Part shown: positions 20,577-31,231 of the stretch, piece after piece | Layout: each line of letters begins with the position of its first letter | Numbering within the stretch: position 1 is the stretch's first letter | From: Rhizomys pruinosus | Taxonomy: Eukaryota; Chordata; Mammalia; Rodentia; Spalacidae | Direction of reading: 5' to 3' | Assembly: GCA_009823505.1 (NCBI GenBank) | Contig: VZQC01006583.1 | Span: 1,443,194-1,507,193 of the forward strand | DNA: 64,000 bases | Position numbers and translations under genes: made by a program | The notes under the pieces: generated by a model | Database searches by the model: none | Seen by the model: the letters and a program-made list of their open reading frames with translations, nothing else | What the model was told of the DNA's origin: nothing

Positions 20577-20986
20577 TGGTCTAGTTTGCTTCCCTGTTGC
20601 TCTGATAAACACCATAATTAAAAGCAACTTGGGAAGGAAAGAGATTATTTGACTTACAGGTAATAGTTCTTTATCAAGGGAAGCCAGGCCAGGAGCTTAA
20701 AACAGAAACCACAGAAGAACAGGGCAAAAGCCAGGAGCAGGAATGGAAGCAGAGACCACGGGGAGCACTGCTAACTGGCTTGCCTCCCCTGGCTTGCCCA
20801 GCTGCCTTCTTATACAGCCCAGACCCACCTGCTCGGGGACAGCACCACCCACTGGAGGATGGGTGTCCTACATCAATCATCAATCAAGAATGTCCCACAG
20901 GCCAGTCTGATCTGGGAAATTCTTCAGTTTGTTCCCTCTTCCCAGGATGTTGCACGTTTGTGTCAAGTTGAGAGCTGAAGCTCACA
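20577..20986 (-). mobile_element. MaLR-like solo LTR (TGTCAACTTGACA family)
   Basis: Minus-strand copy: GTTTGCTTCCCTGTTGCTCTGATAAAC at left (3' end in reverse), GGCTTGCCCAGCTGCCTTCTTATACAGCCC with a reverse TATA box near 20810, CTGATCTGGG and TGTGTCAAGTTGAGAGCTGAAGCTCACA at right. No matching 5-bp target duplication was found. Confidence 0.78.
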
Positions 20987-20989
20987 GAT

Positions 20990-21520
20990 TGTCCTTCTTT
21001 TATAATAGTTCCTCAGTTCCTCCTGCAAAGATTCAGTCACTATCACCATCGCCAATGTGATCACAGTAGCCATATGAATGAACAGAGTTCTGACACCCCA
21101 GTGGGCATCAAAGGATCTCCTACAGGGAAGATCCTGAAGGATATTCATTTTGATTCAGTAATACTTGCAAGGGCCAGTGATGATATCAATATTATCAACA
21201 TGACCTTGGTAGGAGGTCAAACTCTAAATCCAGAACTCTGCTTGGCATTCCTCCCACACATATAACGAAGCTCTTCAAGGACTGTGTAGAGGACACAGCC
21301 TCATCCTCAATAACTTGGATGTCACTTTGCCTCCTTATCTACCACATTCCATATTCTAAGCCAAGACAATGGTAGGCTCAAAGCATGCTAACCTCTGCTT
21401 GCTGTTCCAACCAACAGGGGAAACGTTGCTGATTCGCTATGGATCTTTGCTTCCATAGCAGCTGTCACTCAAGAAGAAGCCCACTGGCCATCCCTTGTTA
21501 GGAGCTTAGATTCACTTAGA
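20990..21520. other. Gene-free interval, nothing recognised
   Basis: No repeat or gene that I can support. Only short open frames. Confidence 0.4.
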
Positions 21521-21531
21521 AAACTGGGTCC

Positions 21532-21784
21532 AGGGCTGGAGAGATAGCCTAGCGGTTAAGAGCACTGACTGCTTTTGCAGAGGACCTGGGTTCAATCCCC
21601 AGCATCCACGTGGCAGCTGAGTACCATCTGTAACTCCAATTCCAGGAGAACTCCAGTTCCAGGGGAATCCTAGACCCTCTTCTGACCTCTGCGGCATTGC
21701 ACGACATGGGTGCACAAACCTACATGCAGACAGTACATTCATACACATAGAAAATAAATTAATTAATTAATTAAAATAAAAAAA
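21532..21784 (+). mobile_element. B2 SINE, internal-duplication subfamily
   Basis: Full-length B2: GGGCTGGAGAGATAGCC head, CTGCTTTTGCAGAGGACC, CTTCTGACCTCTGCGGC, ACGACATGGGTGCACAAACC, and an A tail with AATT repeats. AAACTGGGTCC is duplicated exactly at 21521-21531 and 21785-21795. It carries the internal duplication CTCCAATTCCAGGAG / CTCCAGTTCCAGGGG shared with the copies at 30984 and 57797. Confidence 0.95.
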
Positions 21785-21799
21785 AAACTGGGTCCGGAT

Positions 21800-22230
21800 A
21801 TTTTTCCCCTGAGGTGAAAATAGATGCACTATTTCCTTCTGGCCCTACATGGGGGACCTCGAGGAAATTATGAAGGTGGCAGCCACAGAGTAGATGCACT
21901 TGAAAGTGAAGAGTTCATGTTCCTGTTAGAACTGGGATGACTTCATCCCAATATAACACAGGTATGGTTTTATCTCCAGAGTGGAGGTGACTGACATTTC
22001 CGGACATTTCCACTAAGAAAGCAAAGGCAGGAAACATGGAGAGAGATCCAATGTATGTGCAGGGAACAGCAAATGCTTTGTTTAGTGCCCTGGGTAGGAA
22101 AAATTCAGTAGGAAAATGGTTATTACCAATGAAGTTCAAACGCCCATGTCTTGCAGCTCAACCTGAGTTTTCATGGAAAATAAGCTTCCAGATATCTTCA
22201 AAACCATAAGAAGAATCAAAGTCATCTGCC
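21800..22230. other. Gene-free interval, nothing recognised
   Basis: Unique-looking sequence with no gene support. Confidence 0.4.
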
Positions 22231-22236
22231 CCTTGT

Positions 22237-22335
22237 ACAAAGAAGACGGTGTTTTTTCATTTTGCAGATGGAGAAACAGAGAAACAAAAAGGCTCCTGGG
22301 TCAAGGCAGAGCCAGGGTGGAGTGCATGCATCGCC
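22237..22335 (-). repeat. MIR-like fragment
   Basis: CATTTTGCAGATGGAGAAACAGAGAAAC...GGTCAAGGCAGAGCCAGGGTGG corresponds to the MIR core/3' stretch (…CATTTTACAGATGAGGAAACTGAGGC… …GGCAGAGCCAGGATT…). Mammalian-wide, so old. The strand label is uncertain. Confidence 0.6.
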
Positions 22336-22344
22336 CACTTCCCT

Positions 22345-23252
22345 GAGGGATCCTCTACTTCCCCTGGAGATCCTCTCCCCCCATGGAATCCTTCCCCTAC
22401 CCCCGCCATGGGATCCTCTTCCTCTCTGAGATCCTCTTCCCCTGTGGGATTCTCTTCCCCTGTGGGATCCTCTTCCCCTGTGAGATTCTCTTCCTCTGCG
22501 AGATCCACTTCCCCTGTGGGATCTTCTTCTTCTCTGGGATTATCTTCCCCTGTGGGATCCTCTTCCTCTCTGGGATCTTCTCCCCTATGGGATCCTCTTG
22601 TTCTCTGGGATCCTCTTCCCCTGTGGGATCCTCTTCCTCTCTGGGATCCTCTTCCCCTATGGGATCCTCTTCTTCTCTGGGATCCTCTTCCCCTGTGGGA
22701 TCCTCTTCCTCTCTGGGATCCTCTTCCCCTGTGGGATCTTCTTCCCCTGTGGGATCCTCTTTCTCTGTGAGATCCTCTTCCCCTGTGGGATCCTCTTCCT
22801 CTCTGAGATCCTCTTCCCCTGTGGGATCCTCTTCTTCTCTGGGATCCTCTTCCTCTCTGAGATCCTCTTCCCCTGTGGGATTCTTTTCCCCTGTGGGATC
22901 CTCTTCCCCTGTGGGATCCTCTTCCCCTGTGGGATCTTCTTCCTCTCTGGGATCCTCTTCCTCTCTGGGATCCTCTTCTTCTCTGCGATCCTCTTCCCCT
23001 GTGGGATCCTCTTCTCTGGGATCCTCTTCCCCTGTGGGATCCTCTTCCTCTGTGGGATCCTCTTTCCCTGTGGGATCTCTTCCTCTGTGAGATCCTCTTT
23101 CCCTGTGGGATCTCTTCCTCTGTGAGATCCTCTTTCCCTGTGGGATCCTCTTCCTCTGTGGGATCCTCTTTCCCTGTGGGATCTCTTCCTCTGTGAGATC
23201 CTCTTCCCCTGTGGGATCCTCTTCCTCTGTGAGATCCTCTTCCCTCGTGCTT
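22345..23252. repeat. 18-bp minisatellite, about 50 units
   Basis: Imperfect 18-bp unit GGGATCCTCTTCCCCTGT with common variants (…CCTCTCT, …TTCTCT, GAGATCC). Since 18 is a multiple of 3, whole frames stay open: 332 and 203 residues on the minus strand (RGSHRG-type) and 235 and 175 on the plus strand (GILFP / SSSPVG-type). Simultaneous open frames on both strands with six-residue periodicity mark repeat DNA, not a gene. Nearly every unit contains GGATCC. Confidence 0.96.
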
Positions 23253-23259
23253 CATACCA

Positions 23260-23585
23260 CCTGCCCAAGACTCAGGTCTCCTCTCAGAAGACAGGGTCTA
23301 TGACATTTTTGTCCAGATTGTCACAGGAGTAGTGCCCTCCAGATCTTGTAGCCCCCATGGCCACCTACACGAGAGGTGTACAGTCAACAGTCAGCACGGA
23401 TAGGTGAGAGGCTCATGAGGTCCACTTCTAGCTGCTGAGGGAAAGGGAATCAGTTGACTTCAGGGCTGAAGCCCCAGAGGTCACCAAGGCCCAGTGCATG
23501 GCCCCAAACCATGGGCATATCAGAAGCACTAATTGGACTCTGTGTTATAAAAAGAGGACATGAAGTGAGATGAGAGACATAGGAG
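23260..23585. other. Gene-free interval, nothing recognised
   Basis: Short unique-looking stretch between the minisatellite and an 86-bp tandem duplication. Confidence 0.4.
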
Positions 23586-23589
23586 AGGG

Positions 23590-23761
23590 TCTTGTAAGTG
23601 TGGGAAGGGGGTACTGCAGGGTGGATACTATCAAAATTCATTGTACATGTGCCAAATTCTCAAAGAATAAGTAAGTCTTGTAAGTGTGGGAAGGGGGTAC
23701 TGCGGGGTGGATACTATCAAAATTCATTGTACATGTGCCAAATTCTCAAAGAATAAGTAAA
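23590..23761. repeat. 86-bp tandem duplication (L1-3'-end-like)
   Basis: Copies at 23590-23675 and 23676-23761 differ at about one base (GTACTGCAGGG vs GTACTGCGGGG). Each copy reads ...GGATACTATCAAAATTCATTGTACATGTGCCAAATTCTCAAAGAATAAGTAA, close to the terminal 3'UTR of rodent L1 with its AATAA. Confidence 0.95.
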
Positions 23762-23774
23762 TCAGTTTTTATGT

Positions 23775-24105
23775 TGCCTCCTGTGTATATGTCATGTGTG
23801 TATAGAGGTTTATACGCACATATGTGTGTGTATGCTTGTGGAGGTCAGAATGCTTGGGTGTTGTTCCCAGGTCCCTCCTCACTTCATTTGTTGAGACAGG
23901 GTCTGTCACTGTTACAGAAAGCTCAGGACTCCGCTGGGCTTTAGCCAGCCATGGAGTGGCAGCCAGCCACCTGGCTCCGCCTGCCCAGCACTGGAATCAC
24001 AAGTCTGTGTCCCATGCCTGGCTCTTTCACATAAGTTCTGGAGGCTGAACTCAGTTCTTTGTGATACAGTGGCAAGCACTTTACAGCTGAGCTAGCTCTC
24101 CACCC
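23775..24105 (-). mobile_element. B3/B4-type rodent SINE
   Basis: GT-rich tail, GTGGAGGTCAGAATGC, TTTGTTGAGACAGGGTCTGTCACTG, CGCCTGCCCAGCACTGGAATCACAAG, ending ACTTTACAGCTGAGCTAGCTCTCCACC, the reverse of a tRNA-like head. Confidence 0.75.
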
Positions 24106-24109
24106 TGAA

Positions 24110-24835
24110 GTTGTCTCCCTTCAGAGTGTCATCTGAAGTCACCCCCTCATTACTTTCCAGCCCAATAATCTAATTTTCTCCACAGCATGAATCACTCTTT
24201 GAAATGACTTTGCCCATTTATCTAGTATTTTTCCCATCATCTCCATCTCCTTTAGAAGAGAATCACCAGTCTATTTCCCCTAGAATTATGTTTACATTGC
24301 CAGTAATTTTCCAAAGCTGGGGGTGGGGGGAATCAAGGGAAAGAGATGGCCCAGAAGATTAGAAAACAGAGCAATGAACACAGATACACTTTGCCAGGAG
24401 GTTAATCTGGCTTAACTAGTTCTGTTAAGAGATCCTGAGGACCTGTTTATGCTCAGTGCTAGGATGCATGGGGCTGGTGTGTGCAAAGATGTGACAGTTC
24501 CCTGTCATCACAGGTCAGGATCCAGAGGTAAATTCAACGTACGTCTAATCTATCCTCTTACTAGTAATGAAACAGCAGGTTGATTCCTACATCTCAGCTG
24601 CAGTGAGAGCACGTGACAGGTAGACCTGGAACTCTTGGGGAAGGCTTTTTAGGCCAAGTGGAGTTTTCCAGACCGGAAGGCAAGAGGCATGAAAAGATGA
24701 ACAGTATTCTAGTAGGAGGGAGCAGAGCTGAGCAGTCAGGTGTCCCTTGCCTGGCTGCTACTTCTGGGGTGGCTGGTCCCTTGCACCCTTGCCAGCAGGA
24801 CCTGTGACCACCTGAGGGAAGTGGCCAGACAGGCT
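24110..24835. other. Gene-free interval, nothing recognised
   Basis: No repeat or gene seen. One G run at 24318-24331. Confidence 0.4.
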
Positions 24836-24839
24836 CAAT

Positions 24840-25205
24840 TCATGAGCATTCTCTGTGCTGGAATCATAATTGTACATAGAATAAACATGGAATGACTCAT
24901 GAAATTTTATCTATCTACAGAAGACTTTTAATTTGTGCGTTTTATGACACTAATATTTGTGCATTGCCCAGTGGACAGTCCATAAAATCAGCCTGTTCCT
25001 TCATTCATTTAATGAAGTGAAGGGAGACGTGAGGGTGTGATTTCCCCTTCCTTCTCTCCTCCTAGAGTTTCTGCTTCCTCCCAAAAGCAATTCCTGCTTC
25101 CCTTTACATTTCTATTAACTCATTAGGATGTTAATTTAACTTTTTCTGAATCACTATGGGGAAGGATTACAGGACAGCTAGCTCCCAGGAAGCAGTTTCT
25201 GCCGT
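24840..25205. promoter_or_regulatory. Candidate conserved noncoding block
   Basis: Non-repetitive, with several TAAT/ATTA-bearing sites: CATAATTGTACATAG, CTTTTAATTTGTGCG, CATTTAATGAAG and ACTCATTAGGATGTTAATTTAAC. Motif density is by eye. Conservation untested, so function is inference. Confidence 0.3.
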
Positions 25206-25919
25206 TTGAACACGCTTCTCTTTTAAGCATGGATCCTCTGAAGATCTCCAAACAGACAGTGGTCCAGGCTTCAAGTACTGGACCTGCTACCACCTCCCCC
25301 CAAATAGAATTTTCTTCCCCCTCTTCAGACCTCTTTAAAATTTGCTTAAATGTCTTCTGGTTTTGGAAATCATATATCTCTTAGAAGTATTTTCATTGCA
25401 AATGACAGAATACTCACTGTAAGCAGCTTATATTTAAGGAGGAATTTTTCCTGGTCTTATGTGGCTGAAAAGTCTTGGAGGATCTTGGCTTCCAGAGTAA
25501 CTGTGTTAAGGACATGCCCGCATCACCAGGCCCCAGTGGGTTTGGTTTTGCTCTTCCTGTGTGTTTTGCCTCTTCTTCAACACCAGTTCCATTGGGTTCA
25601 CATCTCTTGAAGAAAGATGAACAACTTCTTAGAAAACTCCAGGGAGGGTCTCACAGCTTCTCCTTAGCCTGAATTGCATTTCCTGACAGGGTCGAATTTG
25701 TCACTATTCTCAGGGGATCCAAAGCTCTGATTGGGGAGGCTGAAGTCACATGATAATCCAGTTGGGTGGTAAATACTTTTCACAACATATGATCTTGCTG
25801 CTTCTTTTCTTTTGTCTTATTTATTTATTTACTTCTTTATTTGCTTTTAAAATTTTTTATTATCCATGCAGCATTTCTTGATCATATATTTATTTTTTTA
25901 TTTGTACAAGTGTTCTGAT

Positions 25920-26062
25920 TTTCTATATTTTATTGGTATGTATGCAGAGCCTTTGAAGGCCAGAAGAGGGCAACAGAGCTGCTCTTTGGGTGCTAGAAAT
26001 TGAACCCGGGTCCTCTGGAACAACAGCACATGGTCTTAACACCTGAGCTACATCTCTAGCCC
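25920..26062 (-). mobile_element. B2 SINE, old
   Basis: TATGTATGCAGAGCC...GGCCAGAAGAGGGCAACAGAGC...GGGTGCTAGAAATTGAACCCGGGTCCTCTGG...TCTTAACACCTGAGCTACATCTCTAGCCCC is B2 in reverse, shortened in the middle. Confidence 0.8.
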
Positions 26063-26067
26063 CTTAT

Positions 26068-26200
26068 TTGTTTTTCAAACAGAACCTCACACTGTAGCCC
26101 AGGACTGCCACAAATGTCAAACTCAAACTCACAGCAATCCTCCTGCCTCAGCCTCCTGTGTATTAGGATCAGAGTTATGAACAACCATGGCCAGCTCTGG
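26068..26200 (-). mobile_element. B1 SINE, old
   Basis: TTGTTTTTCAAACAGAACCTCACACTGTAGCCCAGG...GCAATCCTCCTGCCTCAGCCTCCTG...GGCCAGCTCT is a diverged B1 in reverse directly next to a B2, a common tail-to-head neighbourhood. Confidence 0.7.
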
Positions 26201-26420
26201 TTCTGCTGAGACAGGGTGGGACAGGAACATTCGGACACAGATGACGGAGCTCCCTACAGAGATTCCAGTCAGCAAATATGCATCTGCTGGTGGTGTTCTG
26301 TGTTCCCAATACCACAGAGAGCATAAGAACTTGTAGTTTAAAACAGAAGCATGGCCTACAGCCCCAAACTCAGTAGCAGGAGTGTCAAGCAAGACCGTAA
26401 GGAAAAAACGTTATTAACTC

Positions 26421-26755
26421 TGCTGGTTAGTGTTTGTCGACTTGGTAGACGGCTGGGAACAAAGAACTTCAACGAAGGGAGCGTCTGTGGGGAACTGACT
26501 GCTGACTGATGTGGGAGGCCCCAGTCCACCTTCCTGAGCCCTCGGGCCTGGGTTATGTAAGATAGGTACCTGAGCAAGCTCAGCGTTCTTCCAAGGTCTC
26601 TGCTTCAGTTCCTACCTCCAGGTCTGGCTGGCCTTGAACTCTTGGCCTAGCTTCCCTTGATAACAGACTATAACCTGGAAGCAAGTAAATACTTTCTTCC
26701 CCACGTTGGTTTTGGTCAGTGTTTTATCACCAGAACAGAGAGCCAAACCAGGAGA
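26421..26755 (+). mobile_element. MaLR-like LTR (TGTCAACTTGACA family)
   Basis: TGCTGGTTAGTGTTTGTCGACTTGG, GATGTGGGAGGCCCCAGTCC, CTCTGCTTCAGTTCCTACCTCCAGG, then AGTAAATACTTTCTTCCCCACG and TTTTATCACCAGAACAGAGAGCC. Ends blurred; no target duplication found. Confidence 0.65.
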
Positions 26756-26759
26756 CCAG

Positions 26760-27585
26760 CACACATTTACATTTATGTGACCATTGCTTTGTTGACATCT
26801 TGCTCTGCATGTGGCGAGCAAATTGCGTCAGTTCAGCACTGGGAGGCCAGGTTGGTATATGACTGTGCGGCAGCAGAATCTCTGCAGCATCAGGAGATCG
26901 TCACGGGAACTGTGTCTGGATTATGACTTCAGAGCTGTGTCTGGAGGAGCAGGCTTGTAGGCAAAGGGAAGTGCATGAGGCAGATCAATGCTCCCAGGCA
27001 GGCAAACAGGACCCATCTGACGAGATCACAGAAGGACAGAGAAGCCAGAGTACCTGGCAGAGGACAATGGTGGTTGATTAACTTGGATTCTCAAACTGAC
27101 ATTATTAGGAGAAGCATAGGGCATTTGTGGGGTGCTCATCTGTGACGGTGAGCAGAGAGGCGTCATGAGGGGAAAGGCTCAGTCCTGAGGTGGGCAGCAC
27201 CATCCTATGGGTGGGATTTCTGGAGGAATGAAAAGGGAAGGAGGAAGCCAGCTGAGGGTCACATTTACCTCCCTGCTTCCCCGGTCCATATGCTTTGGAG
27301 AAAGCAGGCTCACACTTGCACTGCCATACTTCCTGCAGGACAGACTGTATCCATGCAAAGGATGAGCCAGAATAACTCTCTCCTCTCTCAGAGCTGCTTC
27401 TTGTAGAGTACATTCAGGGACAGAACTAACACAGACAACAGGCCTTGAAACAAAACCGCAGAAGTTTGTAGCCAGCCCTGGGTTTTCGACAAGTTTATGA
27501 GACTTACCGAGGCTATGATACACACTTCAATTTTCATTCTTATGATTACAACAAATAATCTGGATTATAAAAATAGCATCATTAG
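26760..27585. other. Gene-free interval, nothing recognised
   Basis: Contains overlapping 102- and 114-residue minus open frames without any recognisable domain; treated as chance. Confidence 0.4.
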
Positions 27586-27589
27586 ATCA

Positions 27590-27840
27590 CATTGCAGGTG
27601 GAAAAAGAAGCTAGAGAAAGGCCAGTTAAGGGTCTGTCATGTAGGCCTGAAGAAAGATCGCTGGAGTGTTCGAAGTAGAAGCAGACTTGATCCAAGAAAT
27701 GTCAGGATGAAAGCCCACAGGACCTGACTCCATATTCACTGATGGATTGGATATGGAAGGATGGGGCAGGAGAGGTAATAGGGTGTCAGGATAAAGTCCA
27801 GGGTGCCATTGTTACCTTAGTACAAAGCCAAGACAACAGG
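27590..27840 (+). repeat. Probable ancient mammalian repeat
   Basis: ACTGATGGATTGGATATGG...GAGGTAATAGGGTGTCAGG...GGTGCCATTGTTACC resembles a widespread old mammalian repeat (…TGATGGATTGGATGTGG…GAGAGGAGTCAAGGATGACTCC…TGCCATTT…). I do not name the family. Confidence 0.3.
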
Positions 27841-27844
27841 AAAG

Positions 27845-28890
27845 AAGCCACTCCAGAGAAAAGGATGCAGGATGCAGGCAAGGAGCCAACCTAAAAGGAG
27901 GTCTATCCCTGGGCGAGCAGGAAGCCAGCAGGTGCCGCTGCTGAGGGGGAACAGTCACAGAGGACCTGAATACACAGGCTGGGGCCCACTTAGGCAAGGT
28001 ATCAGGAACCAGTTTAAGATATGTGTTAGTCTGTACACCAGCAGCCAGGGAGAATTATTCAAGAGTTCAAGGAGAAATGTGCCTGGACGAGCATATTAGG
28101 AAGATTCCTTCTTGTGGCAGATACTGAAAGATGAATTCAGGGCACAGTGAGGGGATGTAGGTGAGATTACAGGAGAGGGGATCAGTAGAAAGGCTGAGCC
28201 AGGTGTTCATGGAAAGATAGAAGGATTTCCAACATTCTAGTTGAAAGCAGTGTGGGACAGATAATGAGATCCAGGCCCAGGGAAATTTGAATGCACTGTC
28301 ATGTTGAATGTTATGCAGTTTATGAAGAATTAGACAGCTTCCTCCCCCTTAGGGAATTTATGGTCTTGGGAGGAGTAAGATTTTGTTTCATTTTAGAAGC
28401 TCAGATGAGCAATACAAAGTCTTGGAAGACAGAAACATGGTTCTCTTTGGAGGGCTCAGAGACAATTTCAGGGAGAGTATAGAGGTGCAGCCTGTGAGAT
28501 GCCATGGGCATGTGCTGGAGGTCAGAGGGTGAGTGCTTGCTTCTCTGGAAGAATCTGATGGAAGGTTCACTAAGAAGCTACTGCAACATATCTGATTCCC
28601 CAGTATATGGATAATTACCTTGTCTCTGTTTGCAGCCATCAAAGCTAAGCATCTTCTGCAAATTGCTCTAAGGAAACCCACTGCCCTCTCAGAAGTGGCT
28701 AATGAAGGTGCTAATGAGATTGAGGTAACCTCTGGTCCTAGAGAGCCCCCAGTGGCCACTTGGCCTCCTGTGGTCTGTGATGCCACTACCCCCTAACCTT
28801 TGTCAGCTTCACCATTACATTCTTTGACAGTTTTCAATCTTCATACCAGAGCCCATATCCAAGCCAATTTGCAGTTAATCTTGCAGGCAG
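27845..28890. other. Gene-free interval
   Basis: Overlapping open frames (132 minus, 106 plus residues nearby) have no family signature. The stretch 28100-28290 may continue the ancient repeat at 27590. Confidence 0.35.
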
Positions 28891-29165
28891 GCCCTCATCA
28901 AACTCTGTCACACAATTTCCTGAGATGCCATCATAGAACACACAATGCATTATGCATTATAATTATAATTCTATCAGAAAGCCAGTCAAGGATCTCTAAC
29001 GCTTCTATTCTCATGACTCTGAATAGCACATCCATTTATAATCATAGTTGTGAGGCTGATGGCTTTGTTAGGAAATACGTTGTAATTACCAGTGGTTTTT
29101 CTAGAATCATAGGAACATGACATTTCATATTAGGAAAGGGCCTAAGAGGTTCTAGGGTAATAACT
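28890..29165. other. Unique AT-rich block with MIR-like end
   Basis: GCATTATGCATTATAATTATAATTC and GTTGTAATTACCAG are AT-rich TAAT-type sites. TTAGGAAAGGGCCTAAGAGG near 29130 looks like part of an old MIR-type SINE. Confidence 0.3.
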
Positions 29166-29169
29166 CTCT

Positions 29170-29670
29170 TATCTGCTCAGGGTGTTTTCCATTTTATGCC
29201 TTTTTTTCATTGGCCCATGAGACGTGCTGGGCAGGAATTCCCATAACCATCCTAACGCTGAGGGGATTGTATTTCAAAGAAGCCACCTGATTCCATAGGA
29301 AGACAGGCCTAGCGCGTAGCACACTAGACCGACAGTCAAGCTTCCTGATTCTTGGACCCCTTCTTTCCCCACTTCAACACGTTGGAAGAGGAAGCATGAA
29401 TATTGTGCACAGGGTTTGTCAGCATCAGCCCAACATCAGAGGGCAGTGATCACAGGAGCAAAAAGATATTGTCAAATCTGTGCATGACAAAACTAGAGCT
29501 GGGAAGGAAGGTGAGTGACTGCTTAGCAAAGAGCAGTGTTCTAGAAAAACTCCAACATGAGCAGGGTGCTTTTGGCCTGTGAACTGCCAGCTCATGTGAC
29601 TTCTTTCAAAGTTCCCAGGTCCCAAGAGCTCTACTTTCCGCACTTTGGAGCTAGGGATTGAAGCCAGCAG
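29170..29670. other. Gene-free interval, nothing recognised
   Basis: No gene supported. GGCCTAGCGCGTAGCACACTAG near 29308 is mildly MIR-like. Confidence 0.35.
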
Positions 29671-29676
29671 CTCAGG

Positions 29677-30222
29677 CACACACAGGAGGCACACGTGGGG
29701 GAACGCACACAGGAGACACACACAGGAGGCACACGTGGGGGGACGCACACAGGAGACACACACAGGAGGCACACGTGGGGGGAAGCACACAGGAGACGCA
29801 CACAGGAGGCACACGTGGGGGGACGCACACAGGAGACGCACACAGGAGACACACACAGGAGACACACGTTGGGGGACACACACAGGAGACACACACAGGA
29901 GGCACACGTGGGGAGATGCACACAGGAGACACACACAGGAGGCACACGTGGGGGGATGCACACAGGAGACACACACAGGAGGCACACGTGGGGGGACGCA
30001 CACAGGAGACACACACAGGAGGCACACGTGGGGGGATGCACACAGGAGACACACACAGGAGGCACACGTGGGGAGATGCACACAGGAGACGCACACAGGA
30101 GACGCACACAGGAGGCACACGTGGGGAGACGCACACAGGAGACACACACAGGAGGCACATGTGGGGAGATGCACACAGGAGGCACACGTGGGGGGACGCA
30201 CACAGGAGACACACACAGGAGG
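29677..30222. repeat. 40-bp minisatellite, about 13 units
   Basis: Unit is roughly GCACACAGGAGACACACACAGG followed by AGGCACACGTGGGGGGAC, with variants (GAC to GAT or GAA, and short 10-14 bp losses or gains near 29830 and 30090). CACGTG (E-box/PmlI core) recurs in almost every unit. Period 40 is 1 modulo 3, so each frame cycles through all phases and all six frames stay open for 180-263 residues. These are not genes. Confidence 0.96.
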
Positions 30223-30229
30223 CTAGTAT

Positions 30230-30535
30230 TCTACCTTATGTTTCCTCAAGCTCGAGACTGTTAGGATTTTATTTTTGTCAGAATGTTGACGTTTCTCTAT
30301 CAAGTATTCAAATCCCCAAGTTTTCATATGCACATTTACAAATCATATTTATGTCAGGAAACAAACTAGACATTTGGTTATTACAACATCATTAAGTGAT
30401 GTGTGTATAAAATAAGAGATAGTCAAACCCACAGCTGGATTGAGAGGAGGGAGATGTCTGTTTCCGGGGGACCTATGTGATTTGTGGAGATCGCCTATAA
30501 TTTACAGGGCTTCACGGGCTCTGTGAAGAATAGGT
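30230..30535. other. Gene-free interval, nothing recognised
   Basis: AT-rich unique sequence after the minisatellite. Confidence 0.4.
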
Positions 30536-30537
30536 GG

Positions 30538-30885
30538 TTGGGGCTTAGGAGATGTCTCAGTGGTTAAAACACTTGTCTGTCCCACATTCTGAAGACTGGA
30601 GGTAGGATCTCCTGAACCTAGATTCACACCATCCAGGCATGGCAGCCTGTGCTTCCAGCTCAGAAGACACGAGCACGGAGTCCCCAGACCAGCCTTATGA
30701 GCAAGACCAGCCATGTTGGCGTTGGCGAGCTCTGGGTTTGACTAAGAGGAGTAAGATGGAAGAGCAGCTGAAGATGATTTTCAAGGTCAACTTCGGGCTC
30801 CCACATGCATCCGTATGCATGTGCTCACATGCGGAACATGAGTACATGTAAACACATCACACATGCATGATAAAAGAAGAAAATG
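30538..30885 (+). mobile_element. B3/B4/RSINE-type SINE, composite
   Basis: GGGGCTTAGGAGATGTCTCAGTGGTTAAAACAC is a tRNA-like SINE head, ATCCAGGCATGGCAGCCTGTGCTTCCAGC is B1-like, and GACTAAGAGGAGTAAGATGG...CACATGCATCCGTATGCATG is the tail part that in reverse makes the SINEs at 8020 and 9775. The order supports one composite SINE. Confidence 0.65.
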
Positions 30886-30983
30886 AAAGAATGGGAGGTC
30901 CTGGGTAGATGATGGAATTCCAAACAGAGGAATGAAGGAAATACGTGGGAGCCTTGCATCTGCATTCATTTTAATATCTTTCT

Positions 30984-31231
30984 TTTTTTATTTTTTTAAT
31001 TTTATTTATTTCCGTATGTGTATGAATGTATTGTCTGCATGCAAGTCTGTGCACCCGTGACGTGCAATGCCGCAGAGGTCAGAAGAGGGCGTCGGACTCC
31101 CCTGGAACTGGAGCTCTCCTGGAATTGGAGTTTCAGACCGCTCTCGGCCGCCATGTGGGTGCTGGGGATCGAACTCGGGTCCTCTGCAAGAGTGGTCGGC
31201 GCTCTTAACCGCTAGGCCATCGCTCCAGCCC
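30984..31231 (-). mobile_element. Young CpG-rich B2 SINE
   Basis: Full B2 in reverse with T-rich tail at left and CTTAACCGCTAGGCCATCGCTCCAGCC at right. TTAATATCTTTCT is exact at 30971-30983 and 31232-31244. It has about 15 CpG sites (e.g. GCGTCGGAC, CTCGGCCGCC, GGTCGGCGC), unlike other copies, which argues that it is young and has not yet lost CpGs by deamination. It carries the doubled CTGGAACTGGAGCT / CTGGAATTGGAGTT block. Confidence 0.97.

Noticed and set aside
22257..23255. 332-residue minus-strand open frame, Arg/Gly/Ser/His-rich
   Set aside because: It is the translation of an 18-bp minisatellite. The plus strand is open over the same bases, the residues repeat with period six, and there is no splice or start context.
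29677..30222. CRISPR-like direct repeats
   Set aside because: Units are head to tail without unique spacers, and the genome is clearly mammalian.
29425..30395. Open frames of 180-263 residues in all six frames
   Set aside because: A 40-bp tandem repeat with no stop codon in any phase. Simultaneous openness in six frames is the mark of repeat DNA.
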